DNA of 64,000 nucleotides, taken from positions 62,001-126,000 of the forward strand of contig CAXORL010000005.1 in assembly GCA_964211495.1 (NCBI GenBank). Reading direction: 5' to 3'. This document shows, piece after piece, positions 43,764 to 52,361 of the stretch. The translations under genes and the position numbers were made by a program. The notes beneath the pieces are model-generated. The model was not told where the DNA came from, searched no databases, and saw only the letters and a list, made by a program, of their open reading frames with translations. Source of the DNA: Faucicola osloensis_B (lineage in GTDB: Bacteria; Pseudomonadota; Gammaproteobacteria; Pseudomonadales; Moraxellaceae). Position 1 is the first letter of the stretch, and the number at the start of each line of letters is the position of its first letter.

Positions 43764-44389
43764 TTAATCAACGGCAAGCCGAACAAGAACAGTATGATTT
43801 GCGGTAGTTTGGTTTCAAAATCACTCATCACATGGTCGCCACCCTCTTCCACAATGATATGGCTTTGGGCATTGCTTTTTTCCAAAGCGCTTTGACTAAA
43901 ATAATTGACCGCATCTTGGAAATTGAGCAGCTCATCGCCTTTTTTCAAGATTACCAATAAATTTTGCGGATTGAGCGATTGTTCGGGGCGATTTGCTACC
44001 AGCCACTCAATATCTTTTTTGCTAATATGCCAACCATCGGGGGTGACGTGACCGATATAATCATCGGGCAAACTGTCAAAATCTTCCCCAAAAAAACGCT
44101 TGAGACTTGTGCCACTGTGCACACTTGGATTGAGCAATACCGTTTTTTTGCCTGTCAAATTTGCCAAAATATTGCCATAAAATCCACCGAGCGAACTACC
44201 GACCAAACCTGTATTCGGGTCTTTGGCAATAATTTCTTGGATTAAAGCAATCGACTCATTGGGTGAACGATTCAAATCGGGCGCAACAACCTTGATTTGT
44301 GGGAAATTTTTGGCACAAAAATCTTTGAGTTTTTGCGCTTTTTCGGCGTTTGGATTGCTATCAAGTCCGTGAATATACACAATTTGCAT
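43760..44389 (-). CDS. yqiA: YqiA-like esterase (UPF0227)
   Basis: 209 aa alpha/beta hydrolase. The start IVYIHGLDSNPNAEKAQKL, the nucleophile elbow LVGSSLGGFYGNILAN (GSSLGG) and the late EEGGDHVMSDFE with the catalytic histidine are those of YqiA, an esterase with activity on short acyl esters. In enterobacteria yqiA lies directly upstream of parE; here a GNAT gene and a barstar gene have come between them. It is the first gene of this leftward unit. Confidence 0.9.
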   Translation of the reverse strand: MQIVYIHGLDSNPNAEKAQKLKDFCAKNFPQIKVVAPDLNRSPNESIALIQEIIAKDPNTGLVGSSLGGFYGNILANLTGKKTVLLNPSVHSGTSLKRFFGEDFDSLPDDYIGHVTPDGWHISKKDIEWLVANRPEQSLNPQNLLVILKKGDELLNFQDAVNYFSQSALEKSNAQSHIIVEEGGDHVMSDFETKLPQIILFLFGLPLIK

Positions 44390-44650
44390 GGCTTTATCTC
44401 AAATTTTTAATTATAGTAAATTATCATATCGACTGTTGTTGGTTTGGCTAACATTTAATCTTAGCATTGCTTGGCTAAAATAGCCATGATGCGAGGTTTC
44501 AACACGTTAAAATTTGTCGTTTTAGTTAGATAGCCGTGTTTGGTGGTACGTTGTTGCCTGTGCTATTTGATTTTCAGCCCAGTTAACCCTATCTCTGCAT
44601 ACGTGGATTACTCGTCCATTGGCATGGCGTAGTCAGGAGTTATCACCGCG

Positions 44651-44941
44651 ATGGAGCAGCAAGAGTTATTTGAGATTGCCAGTCCTTGTATTCAAGTCTG
44701 CGAGCTTGATAAACAGGGGTATTGTAAAGGCTGTTTGCGCAATCGTACCGAGCGTGACCTTTGGCTTATGATGAATGACTCCCAAAAGCGGCAAGTACTT
44801 AAGTTATTGACTATCCGACGACTCAAACGACTGCGTGCTAAGCGTTGGGCGCATCAAAACCCTACTGCGCAAGATGATGAGATAAATTTGACATTGTTTG
44901 AAGATAGTGAAAATAATGTTGGCGACTCATTGATTAAATGA
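44651..44941 (+). CDS. DUF1289 domain protein
   Basis: 96 aa. The N-terminal SPCIQVCELDKQGYCKGCLRNRTERDLW holds four cysteines in the CxxxC...CxxC arrangement of DUF1289, a short putative metal- or cluster-binding module of unknown role, followed by a basic helix (RRLKRLRAKRW). AGGAG lies 12 bases upstream of the ATG. The next gene starts 35 bp later on the same strand. Confidence 0.87.
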   Translation: MEQQELFEIASPCIQVCELDKQGYCKGCLRNRTERDLWLMMNDSQKRQVLKLLTIRRLKRLRAKRWAHQNPTAQDDEINLTLFEDSENNVGDSLIK

Positions 44942-44976
44942 TCGTAATGTCTACTAAAAAAAATTAGGTTGAATGC

Positions 44977-45963
44977 ATGAATAGTTCTTGGTTTAAGCAG
45001 GTTTGGCGACTTGCATTAACAGCGATTACGGTATTGATTTTTTTCATGGCAATTCGCGCGCTTTATCGTTTGACCAAAACTGTGCACTATCAAGACGTTC
45101 TAGACGCTATATCGCATATTCCTACCTTCCATCTTTTTATCGCCGCCATCGTGGTGGCTTTTGGTTATTTAGTACTCACTATTTATGATTTTATTGCACT
45201 ACGCCAACTTGGCAAAAAACTTGATTACCGCCATGTCGCCCTCACCTCTTTTACCGCTTATGCCATTAGCCACACCATTGGGCTCAATCTTGTCACCGCG
45301 AGTGGTATCCGTTATCGTAACTATCGCCGTTTTAATCTGACTCATAATGAAATTGCCAACATCGTCTGGATGGTGTCAATGGCGTTTACCTTTGGTATTA
45401 CCACGTTGATTGGGGCGTCTTTGACTAGCCATCCTGAGATTACCATTCAACTATTATCTGAACTGGATAAATCCCTTGGCATCTTTGAGCATACTTTCTA
45501 TGTACGCATGCTTGGCATCATCATGTTAAGCGTTATTGCAGCGATTATTGTGTACGCTGGCAAGCAAGGCAAACATGTGGTGATTCGGGGTTGGCGTTTT
45601 GACTTACCGCCCGCCAAAATTGTGCTGCAACAGATTGCGATTGCCATTTTAGATTTAAGTACCGTGGCCTTGGTACTATACTTACTGTTACCGCCCTCTG
45701 AGCATATCAGCTATTGGGCAACCTTTTCTGCGTTTATTCAATCAATGGCAATCGGTATTTTAAGTCACGTCCCTGGCGGTTTGGGGGTGTTTGAAGTAGT
45801 CATGATTACGGCTTTGCCCAAAGTCGATCGGACGCAGATGCTGGCGGTGTTATTGATTTTTAGATTACTGTATTACATCATGCCATTTTTGGTTGCCTTA
45901 CTGGCATTGTTGGCATATGAGGCAAAGCTATATTTGAGTGAAAATTCTGACAAAAAAAAATAA
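44977..45963 (+). CDS. Lysylphosphatidylglycerol synthase-type transmembrane protein (UPF0104/YbhN-like)
   Basis: 328 aa, seven to eight membrane helices. It matches the membrane (flippase-like) half of MprF, without the aminoacyl transferase half: SHTIGLNLVTASGIRYRNYRRFNLTHNEIANIV near residues 93-125, then SHVPGGLGVFEVVMITALP around 265-283. YbhN-type proteins lie near cardiolipin synthesis genes in E. coli; here the neighbour is a DUF1289 gene. A lipid-handling role is inferred only. The stop codon lies inside a 13-bp inverted repeat arm. Confidence 0.88.
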   Translation: MNSSWFKQVWRLALTAITVLIFFMAIRALYRLTKTVHYQDVLDAISHIPTFHLFIAAIVVAFGYLVLTIYDFIALRQLGKKLDYRHVALTSFTAYAISHTIGLNLVTASGIRYRNYRRFNLTHNEIANIVWMVSMAFTFGITTLIGASLTSHPEITIQLLSELDKSLGIFEHTFYVRMLGIIMLSVIAAIIVYAGKQGKHVVIRGWRFDLPPAKIVLQQIAIAILDLSTVALVLYLLLPPSEHISYWATFSAFIQSMAIGILSHVPGGLGVFEVVMITALPKVDRTQMLAVLLIFRLLYYIMPFLVALLALLAYEAKLYLSENSDKKK

Positions 45964-46024
45964 CCTTTTACATTTTTAACACTTTGCATCAAACAAACGT
46001 GTTTTCATATAGTAAAAGGTTATT
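45959..46024. repeat. 66-bp nested inverted repeat after the YbhN-like gene
   Basis: The arm aataaccttttac (45959-45971) is perfectly complementary to gtaaaaggttatt (46012-46024). Inside, aacac and gtgtt can pair as a second stem. The left arm contains the stop codon of the upstream gene. It might act as a terminator for one or both convergent genes, but lacks a long T run. Confidence 0.8.
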
Positions 46025-46083
46025 GTAAGCGTGTTTGGTACGATCATACCAAATTAAATAGACCTATCTTATCACTTTAGTGT

Positions 46084-46239
46084 TTAAACTTTTCGGCTAA
46101 TAAAGGCGATAATAAATAAAATCACCGCTACTGCCAAGAACACATATGCTAAGTTTGCCGATAAACCTGCCACACCACCAAAACCTAAGAAACTCGCAAT
46201 GAGTGCGATTACCGCAAAAATAATAGCCCAACGAAACAT
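46084..46239 (-). CDS. DUF1328 (UPF0391) small membrane protein
   Basis: 51 aa, starting MFRWAIIFAVIALIASFLGF and ending FIISRKV-like (IIAFISRKV). Two membrane helices are separated by GGVAGLSANLA; this is the UPF0391/YtjA pattern. AAGGAG stands 8 bases before the ATG, so expression is likely strong. Members of the family are often induced by envelope or general stress; the function is unknown. Confidence 0.92.
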   Translation of the reverse strand: MFRWAIIFAVIALIASFLGFGGVAGLSANLAYVFLAVAVILFIIAFISRKV

Positions 46240-46840
46240 GATAATTCTCCTTTTTTATTGTTTTAAATGTCCTGCTTTTGTACTTAGAAACTTTGCATCA
46301 GACACTTTGCATTTTAGTTGTTAAAGCATGTTGACCTATGCTTTATCACATGACTGCATAGTAAAATGATTCTATCGGGTTGTAACGAGCAATTTTGTAA
46401 GGTTTGTGGCATTCTCATAGCCGTTGTATAAAAAAGTGCAAAAAAAAGCCCTACAAGGTTGATGACGTTGACGCTTCTAGTAAGCTTTAGTAAGTTTTGC
46501 AACGCTTTGTTAATACATTCCCATACCTAATCTTTTACTCATACCATAAAATTTACGCTAAAATAAAATTTGACCGCGTTTTATTGACAATTTCACTGAT
46601 TGTTAACGCTACCGAATAACTTCCTTAATGCCAATAGGGTTTATTTACGCATTCTCAACATTTTGTCCCCAATCCTTACATTCTTGTGCCGGATGATTGT
46701 TCTATAATGACACCTAGGCGTTTAGTACTCCCTTAAAGCATTTTCTTGATAAATGATAATACGGTCATATTTGGGGATTATACTAACTACCTACTATAAC
46801 TATAGAAAACAAGCTAGCCATCAACAATGAGGAAAAAATT
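46240..46840. other. 600-bp intergenic region between divergent small exported/membrane genes
   Basis: No gene I would support. It holds repeated copies of actttgcat (46289-46311, also found inside the inverted repeat at 45980), a perfect 8-bp hairpin taaagcat/atgcttta (46322-46345), and a TATAAT box at 46703-46708, about 135 bp before the rightward gene, with no clear -35. A 62-codon frame at 46314-46502 on the minus strand lacks a ribosome site and is not accepted. Confidence 0.5.
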
Positions 46841-47332
46841 ATGAAAAAATTAGCCACAACGCTTACTGCATTAGTCATAGCAACAGGTCTTACGGTCAGC
46901 GCCCAAGCAGCGACTAAAGTAACGACTACGACCAAATCGACTACCACACACAAAAACGTAGCAACGGCAAAAGCAAAACCGCAAAAAGCTACCCAAAAAT
47001 CCACAAAAACATCAAAAAATACTCACAGCACCAAAGCTTCAGCTAAGGCTAAAAAAGGCAGCAAAGCAACGCCAAGAACCAGTGAAGTAAACATTGATAT
47101 CCCAGCTGACCTAAAAATCGACGAAAGCAATAACAAATCTGTTGCGCCAACCGCACCTATGAATGCTCAACCAAATCCTGCAGTTGTAGTACCTGTGGCA
47201 AAAGTTACCCAAACAGGTCCTGCGGTTCAATCAGTCACCGTGCAGCCTGTTGATGACAACACAGCGATTGCCTCAACAACGACAACCGTACCCGTTGATG
47301 TACAAACTGTGCCTGTTGTAGTAAACCCATAA
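46841..47332 (+). CDS. Exported Lys/Thr/Ala-rich low-complexity protein
   Basis: 163 aa with a signal peptide (MKKLATTLTALVIATGLTVSAQA, cleavage near 23) and a strong GAGGAA ribosome site. The mature N-half is Thr/Lys-rich (TTTTKSTTTHKN, then KPQKATQKSTKTSKNT) and strongly basic; the C-half is Val/Thr/Pro-rich. There is no recognisable domain. The composition resembles the N-terminal extension of the TolC-like protein at 3.8-5.8 kb. A surface or periplasmic structural role is possible, but not shown. Confidence 0.8.
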   Translation: MKKLATTLTALVIATGLTVSAQAATKVTTTTKSTTTHKNVATAKAKPQKATQKSTKTSKNTHSTKASAKAKKGSKATPRTSEVNIDIPADLKIDESNNKSVAPTAPMNAQPNPAVVVPVAKVTQTGPAVQSVTVQPVDDNTAIASTTTTVPVDVQTVPVVVNP

Positions 47333-47357
47333 TCGCTAATTGTTAAGTGATTTTTAT

Positions 47358-47390
47358 AAAAAAAGATGCCGGCGTGGCATCTTTTTTTTT
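47358..47390 (+). terminator. Terminator of the Lys/Thr-rich protein gene
   Basis: aaaaaaagatgcc pairs with ggcatcttttttt around ggcgt, ending in nine or more Ts. Confidence 0.9.
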
Positions 47391-47505
47391 GTGGATAATT
47401 AGCTATTTGGTCTATTGATTATTTGGACAATAAAAAAGACACGTTTTATACCCTTTTTTATTGTTCCTTTTTTATCGTTATATAGCTCAAAATCTTTAGC
47501 AACTT

Positions 47506-48741
47506 TTAGCGATGATAAGCGTATTTGGGATCCGCGGCCGCAGTGAATAACACATCGGTTGACGAGTTGAGTGCTGTCTCAACCGAGTCTTGTACTACCC
47601 CAATAATGAAACCAATCGCCACTACCTGCATGGCAATGGTGTCAGGAATATTAAAGAAACTACAGGCCAATGGTATCAATAGCAATGAACCCCCTGCAAC
47701 ACCCGATGCCCCCGCCGCGGCTAAAGTAGCCACCACAGATAACAACAGCGCAGACCCGAAGTCCACGTGAATACCTAACGTATGGGCCGCTGCCAATGTC
47801 ATGACATTGATGGTAATCGCCGCGCCTGCCATATTAATGGTGGCACCTAGTGGAATAGTAATTGAATAAGTATCCTCATGTAAACCTAACTTATGCGCAA
47901 GGTTTAGATTCACAGGAATATTGGCGGCTGAACTGCGAGTAAAGAAGGCAGTGATGCCACTTTCTTTAAGACAAGTAAACACCAGTGGATAAGGATTTTT
48001 GCGGGTTTTGAAAAACACAATCAATGGGTTTACAACCAACGCGATAAATGCCATAGAGCCGACCAACACCGCTAACAAACGGGCATAACCTAATAATACT
48101 GACAGTCCCGTTTCAGCGATGGTTTGTGTCACCAAGCCAAACACGCCCAATGGCGCAAACCAAATCACCCATTTTACCACGCTTGAGACCGCTTCCGCCA
48201 AATCGTTAATCATTTGCTTGGTATTGTCTGAGGCATGGCGCAAGGCAAAACCCAAAATCGCCGCCCAAGATAGCACGCCCATGTAGTTAGCATTGACGAT
48301 CGATTTGATAGGATTTTCCACCATGTTGGTCAATAGTGCTTTTATCACTTCTGCTAAAGATGACGGTGGCGCTTGGCTGACTTCACCGGCTTTTAAAATC
48401 AATTCGGTTGGGAATAAAAAGCTTGCTACTACCGCTGTCAAAGCTGCCAAGAACGTACCTGCCATATACAGCACCAAGGTTGAGCGGACATTGACCTGAG
48501 TGCCTGATTTATGCTGACTTATAGCGGCAATGATTAAGATAAACACCAACAACGGTGCAATCGCTTTTAACGCACCGACAAATAATGCACCCAAAATTGA
48601 GATGGTTTGCGCCACACTCATCGATAAACCGCCGATGATAGTCGGATTGGCTAGTGAACCGACTAAGATACCAAGTATCAATCCAATCACAATCAAAGGC
48701 ACCAACCCCACGCGCTGATACGCTTGGATAAGTTTTAACAT
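47506..48741 (-). CDS. sstT: Serine/threonine:Na+ symporter
   Basis: 411 aa of the dicarboxylate/amino acid:cation symporter family with eight or more membrane segments and two re-entrant loops. The serine-rich loop FTRSSAANIPVNL, the motif PLGATINMAGAAITINVMTLAAAH and VAGGSLLLIPLACSFFNI identify SstT. It takes up serine and threonine with sodium. The start VGLVPLIVIGLILGILVG follows a short cytoplasmic end. Single-gene unit. Confidence 0.95.
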   Translation of the reverse strand: MLKLIQAYQRVGLVPLIVIGLILGILVGSLANPTIIGGLSMSVAQTISILGALFVGALKAIAPLLVFILIIAAISQHKSGTQVNVRSTLVLYMAGTFLAALTAVVASFLFPTELILKAGEVSQAPPSSLAEVIKALLTNMVENPIKSIVNANYMGVLSWAAILGFALRHASDNTKQMINDLAEAVSSVVKWVIWFAPLGVFGLVTQTIAETGLSVLLGYARLLAVLVGSMAFIALVVNPLIVFFKTRKNPYPLVFTCLKESGITAFFTRSSAANIPVNLNLAHKLGLHEDTYSITIPLGATINMAGAAITINVMTLAAAHTLGIHVDFGSALLLSVVATLAAAGASGVAGGSLLLIPLACSFFNIPDTIAMQVVAIGFIIGVVQDSVETALNSSTDVLFTAAADPKYAYHR

Positions 48742-48866
48742 AATAACCTCTTAATATTTCACCGCAAAAATGGCTGATATATTAACATTTTTTAACAATT
48801 TGCATAAATTATTTTTAAAATCGTCAACTTATCAATTTAAAGCTATCAAAGTGCTCGTTAGAGCGG

Positions 48867-49334
48867 TTATTGGATTTGAAAAACTTGTATGGCAGGTTGG
48901 CTGCTAGTTGCTAGGGCTTGTAATTGTGCTTGATAAACGCGGTATTTGTGACGACCACTTTCAACCTGTTCGGGGGCGGCGTCGATGACTTCTAGCAGGC
49001 GGCTAGCTTGGGTATCTACAATTGCTTCGTTGGTGAGATTGATGACGACGCCATCAAATTGGGTGACAAGTTCGATATTATCGGTGAGTACCACACTGGC
49101 AGGGAGTTTTTGATGATGAAAAGCATCAAGTTGCTGGATAATTTGGTGGGGAATAAACGCCACATCACTCAATGACCATAATCGGTCATCAAGTGAGGGT
49201 AATAGCTCGGACGCTGCCACCACGATAATGCTATCCTCGCTTTTGGCTAGCACGGTTGAAATCAGCTGGCAGACAAACGCCAGCTGTTTTTTTTGCGGGG
49301 ATAAAATATAAAAACTAATTTGTGATGCCATCAT
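48867..49334 (-). CDS. holC: DNA polymerase III subunit chi
   Basis: 155 aa. The chi subunit links the clamp loader to SSB. QISFYILSPQKKQLAFVCQLISTVLAKSED, LPSLDDRLWSLSDVAFIPHQ and the DNIELVTQFDGVVINLTNE segment are typical of HolC. It follows pepA by 22 bp on the same strand; the pepA-holC pair is conserved in gamma-proteobacteria, where valS often comes next, but here valS is absent and sstT follows. Confidence 0.92.
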   Translation of the reverse strand: MMASQISFYILSPQKKQLAFVCQLISTVLAKSEDSIIVVAASELLPSLDDRLWSLSDVAFIPHQIIQQLDAFHHQKLPASVVLTDNIELVTQFDGVVINLTNEAIVDTQASRLLEVIDAAPEQVESGRHKYRVYQAQLQALATSSQPAIQVFQIQ

Positions 49335-49356
49335 GGGGTGGTCAGCGTCCTATCGC

Positions 49357-50871
49357 CTAGACTGCATCTTGGGCAGCTTGGCGATAAAGATAATGCATCA
49401 ATAGTGGTACTGGACGACCGGTTGCGGTTGGCTCTTTTCCCGACTGCCATGCCGTCCCTGCAATATCCAAGTGCGCCCAAGGAATATCTTCGACAAACTT
49501 CGATAAAAAACACGCCGCTGTAACTGACCCTGCTGGCATACCGCCAATGTTTTGCATATCTGCCATGTTGGATTTAAGCTGCTCTTGGTAGTCATCATCC
49601 AGTGGCATGTGCCAAACACGGTCATACGCTGATTCGCTAGCTTGTTCAAGCTCAAAAATCACATCTTCATTGTTACTGTATAAACCTGAGCGCACATAAC
49701 CCAGTGCCACGATACACGCCCCAGTTAAGGTTGCCATGTCGATAATCACTTTTGGCTGATAGCGCTGTACATACACCAAGGTGTCACACAGTACCAAACG
49801 ACCTTCTGCATCCGTATTGAGGATTTCCACGGTTTTACCATTCATGGCGGTGACGATATCACCAGGGCGAGTCGCTGTTCCTGAGGGCATATTCTCCGCA
49901 CAAGCGAGTGCGCCAACGACTTGCAGCGGTAGACGCGCTTCACATAGCGCTTTAATCATTCCCATGACTGCAGCCGCACCGCCCATGTCGTATTTCATCT
50001 CCCCCATACCCAGACCTGGTTTGAGTGAGATACCACCACTGTCAAAGGTAATGCCTTTGCCCACCAGTACAATCGGTTGCTCTAGGCTTGATTTTTTGCC
50101 TTTGGTTTTGCTGTTTTTGTCTTTTTTGGCGGCTTTGCCATTGTACTCAAGTAATACTAGCTTAGCTTCATGCGCGGAGCCGCGAGCGACTGCCAAAAAG
50201 CAGTTCATCCCTAATTGCTGCATGTCTTTTTCACCCAGTACTTTTACCGTCAATAGCTCTGGGTATTGATTTGCCAAGCTTTGCGCTTGCTCTGCAAGAT
50301 ACGCAGGGAAACACACATTAGGTGGCTGATTTGCCAAATCTTTGGTGAGTGATTGACCTTGGGCAGTCGCCTGCTGCAGCTGTAGCAGGGTGTCAAACGC
50401 GGCTTGTTTGTCTGCGCTAACCAATAAGGTCACGTCTTTTAGCGTCGGTTTATCCGCTTTTTGCGATTTATAAATATCAAAGGTATAGCTTTGATTCAAC
50501 AGGGCTAATGCCAACTGACCAAAACTCACTTCATCAATACTATCGCCTAAACTAATCACCGCAGATTTGGTAAGACTGCTTAAACTTGCATAAATCGCCT
50601 TGGCAATTTTTTGCAGGCTACCGCCGTTTAATTTGTCTTGACTGCCCACGCCGACCAATAACAGACCCGTATTGTTGTCTGTGCCATAATTGATTGCGGT
50701 GTCGGCAAGCTTACCCTTAAAACGACTTGCTTCAATCAAGCGACTGACAGCGGTTTGTAGCTCACTCGTTAGTTGCCCCATAGTTTGGCTATTGTCATCT
50801 ACCAATACCACGTGATAGCTATTCTTGACCGTTTTTTTAAGCGCGGTCGCTAGTGTCAACGTCAAACTCAT
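49357..50871 (-). CDS. pepA: Leucyl aminopeptidase (cytosol aminopeptidase)
   Basis: 504 aa M17 aminopeptidase. The catalytic signature NTDAEGRLVL is present, with LVGKGITFDSGGISLKPGLGMGEMKYDMGGAAAV supplying the metal-binding lysine and aspartates. It releases N-terminal residues; in E. coli it also acts as a DNA-binding factor in Xer recombination. AGGAG lies upstream of the ATG. It is the first gene of pepA-holC and divergent from lptFG. Confidence 0.97.
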   Translation of the reverse strand: MSLTLTLATALKKTVKNSYHVVLVDDNSQTMGQLTSELQTAVSRLIEASRFKGKLADTAINYGTDNNTGLLLVGVGSQDKLNGGSLQKIAKAIYASLSSLTKSAVISLGDSIDEVSFGQLALALLNQSYTFDIYKSQKADKPTLKDVTLLVSADKQAAFDTLLQLQQATAQGQSLTKDLANQPPNVCFPAYLAEQAQSLANQYPELLTVKVLGEKDMQQLGMNCFLAVARGSAHEAKLVLLEYNGKAAKKDKNSKTKGKKSSLEQPIVLVGKGITFDSGGISLKPGLGMGEMKYDMGGAAAVMGMIKALCEARLPLQVVGALACAENMPSGTATRPGDIVTAMNGKTVEILNTDAEGRLVLCDTLVYVQRYQPKVIIDMATLTGACIVALGYVRSGLYSNNEDVIFELEQASESAYDRVWHMPLDDDYQEQLKSNMADMQNIGGMPAGSVTAACFLSKFVEDIPWAHLDIAGTAWQSGKEPTATGRPVPLLMHYLYRQAAQDAV

Positions 50872-51227
50872 TTAAGCTCCTTAATTATTGTCATCAAGAA
50901 ATAACTATTATCATAGCACACCTATTATCGTATTTGGGTTATCACATTGGGCGATGGGATAGCAGGCGTCATTGCGTAGGGTAAAATGCGATTGTAAAAA
51001 GTCTTTGTAAAAAGTGGCTTTGATAAAGCGGGCTTAAAAAGTGGTGGTGAAAAGTCATTGTGAAATGTTACCTTACAGTATTCATATTCATAATCTGTCG
51101 GTGACGCGCTAAAATAGCCCATTAACAGATGCGCTCAATGGTATGATGTCGTACAATATTAATATTGGCATTTACTTTCCTAGCTGTTTGAATTGATTAA
51201 TTTTTGAGTAATATTAGGTGGTTACTT
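50872..51227. promoter_or_regulatory. Divergent pepA/lptF intergenic region
   Basis: About 350 bp. It holds degenerate tandem repeats (50991-51066) and, towards lptF, possible -10 boxes TATGAT (51142-51147) and TACAAT (51152-51157). No supported gene is present; a minus-strand frame at 50925-51122 merely runs through the repeats. Confidence 0.5.
50991..51066. repeat. Degenerate 12-15 bp tandem repeats in the pepA/lptF promoter region
   Basis: About six imperfect units of the type ttgtaaaaagtgg, the first two (attgtaaaaagtc, tttgtaaaaagtgg) being the closest to one another. Confidence 0.6.
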
Positions 51228-52361
51228 GTGATATTACGACGCTATATGACGCAACAAGTCGCCGCTAATACTGCGATTGTGCTGCTATTTCTAATGGCGC
51301 TGATGCTGGGCGGTCGCTTAATCCGCTATTTTGGTATCGCTGCAGAAGGCAGGCTGGATGTGGGTTTGCTATTTGCTATTATTGGCTATAACATTCCAAC
51401 CTTTCTTGAGCTGATCTTACCGCTGTCATTTTTTATCGCACTGATGCTCGTGCTCGGTCGTATGTACGTGGATCAGGAGATGAGCGTCCTGTTTGCCAGT
51501 GGCATCAGTCGTGGCCGTTTGACGCGTTTGATGATTCCACTGATTACTGGGTTATTTGTATTTCAAATGGGGATTAGTCTTTGGGCAAAACCATGGGGAC
51601 TGTCTAACAGTGAGCAGATTTGGCAAACCCAGTCGCTCGGTAGTCTGCTCGATTTAGTGCGTCCAAAAACCTTTATCAGCAGTGGCAACTATCACCTGTA
51701 TGTCGATGAGTTTGATAAAGAAAAACGTGAACTCAAAAACCTATACGTGGTGCAACAGCAAACCGATAAAAGCGGCAAAATCGCCAAAAACGATGTTATC
51801 ATCACCGCCACGCGCGCCTATCAAGTACCCAGTAAAGACACGGATAGCTCAATGCAGCTGGATTTGTTTCAGGGTCGTCGCTATGAGCTTGGCACCAATC
51901 AGGCCAACTATAACCAAGCCAGTTTTGAAAAATATCGCATTACCCTAGAAAAACCTGCCAGCGAAAAAATTACCGAAACCAATGTCGAAACCCAAACCAC
52001 TGCCAAACTGCTCGCCAATACCCAAAAACCCGAAGTCAAAGCCGAACTGGGCTATCGCTTTACCATGCCGTGGCTGATTATCATTGCGGCAATGCTTGCT
52101 ACCCCGCTTGCACAGGTACGCCCCCGTCAAGGACGCTGGCTTCGTTTGTTACCTTCCGTGCTCATATTTGCTAGCTGTGCGATTAGTATCATTTCGTTAC
52201 GCACTGCCATTGGTAAAGAGCGCATTAGTGAGTACGCGTATATTTGGCTAATCGTTGGTTTTATCGCATTTGCATTGTTGTTAAATTGGCAAAGCCGCGT
52301 GGTACATCGTGTCCGCTATCGTCGCCAAAGTCGTCAGTTGCCCGCAGGCGGTCAGCCATGA
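51228..52361 (+). CDS. lptF: LPS export ABC transporter permease LptF
   Basis: 377 aa from a GTG at 51228, which has AGGTGG 6 bases upstream and gives the expected MILRRYMTQQ start; a TTG at 51204 is less likely. LptF with LptG forms the LptB2FG inner-membrane machine that extracts lipopolysaccharide. Six membrane helices flank a periplasmic beta-jellyroll (about 130-265). LILPLSFFIALMLVLGRMYVDQEMSVLFASGIS is the coupling region conserved in LptF. The stop overlaps the lptG start (ATGA). Confidence 0.94.
   Translation: MILRRYMTQQVAANTAIVLLFLMALMLGGRLIRYFGIAAEGRLDVGLLFAIIGYNIPTFLELILPLSFFIALMLVLGRMYVDQEMSVLFASGISRGRLTRLMIPLITGLFVFQMGISLWAKPWGLSNSEQIWQTQSLGSLLDLVRPKTFISSGNYHLYVDEFDKEKRELKNLYVVQQQTDKSGKIAKNDVIITATRAYQVPSKDTDSSMQLDLFQGRRYELGTNQANYNQASFEKYRITLEKPASEKITETNVETQTTAKLLANTQKPEVKAELGYRFTMPWLIIIAAMLATPLAQVRPRQGRWLRLLPSVLIFASCAISIISLRTAIGKERISEYAYIWLIVGFIAFALLLNWQSRVVHRVRYRRQSRQLPAGGQP

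Noticed and set aside
42988..44389. Barstar/GNAT pair as a toxin-antitoxin system
   Set aside because: The GNAT protein resembles a general acetyltransferase and is coupled to yqiA rather than barstar; barstar inhibits RNases, not GNAT toxins.
46314..46502. 62-codon minus-strand frame in the 600-bp gap
   Set aside because: No ribosome site, odd composition, and it runs through hairpin and repeat DNA.
50925..51122. 65-codon minus-strand frame upstream of pepA
   Set aside because: It merely crosses the degenerate repeats; no ribosome site or family.
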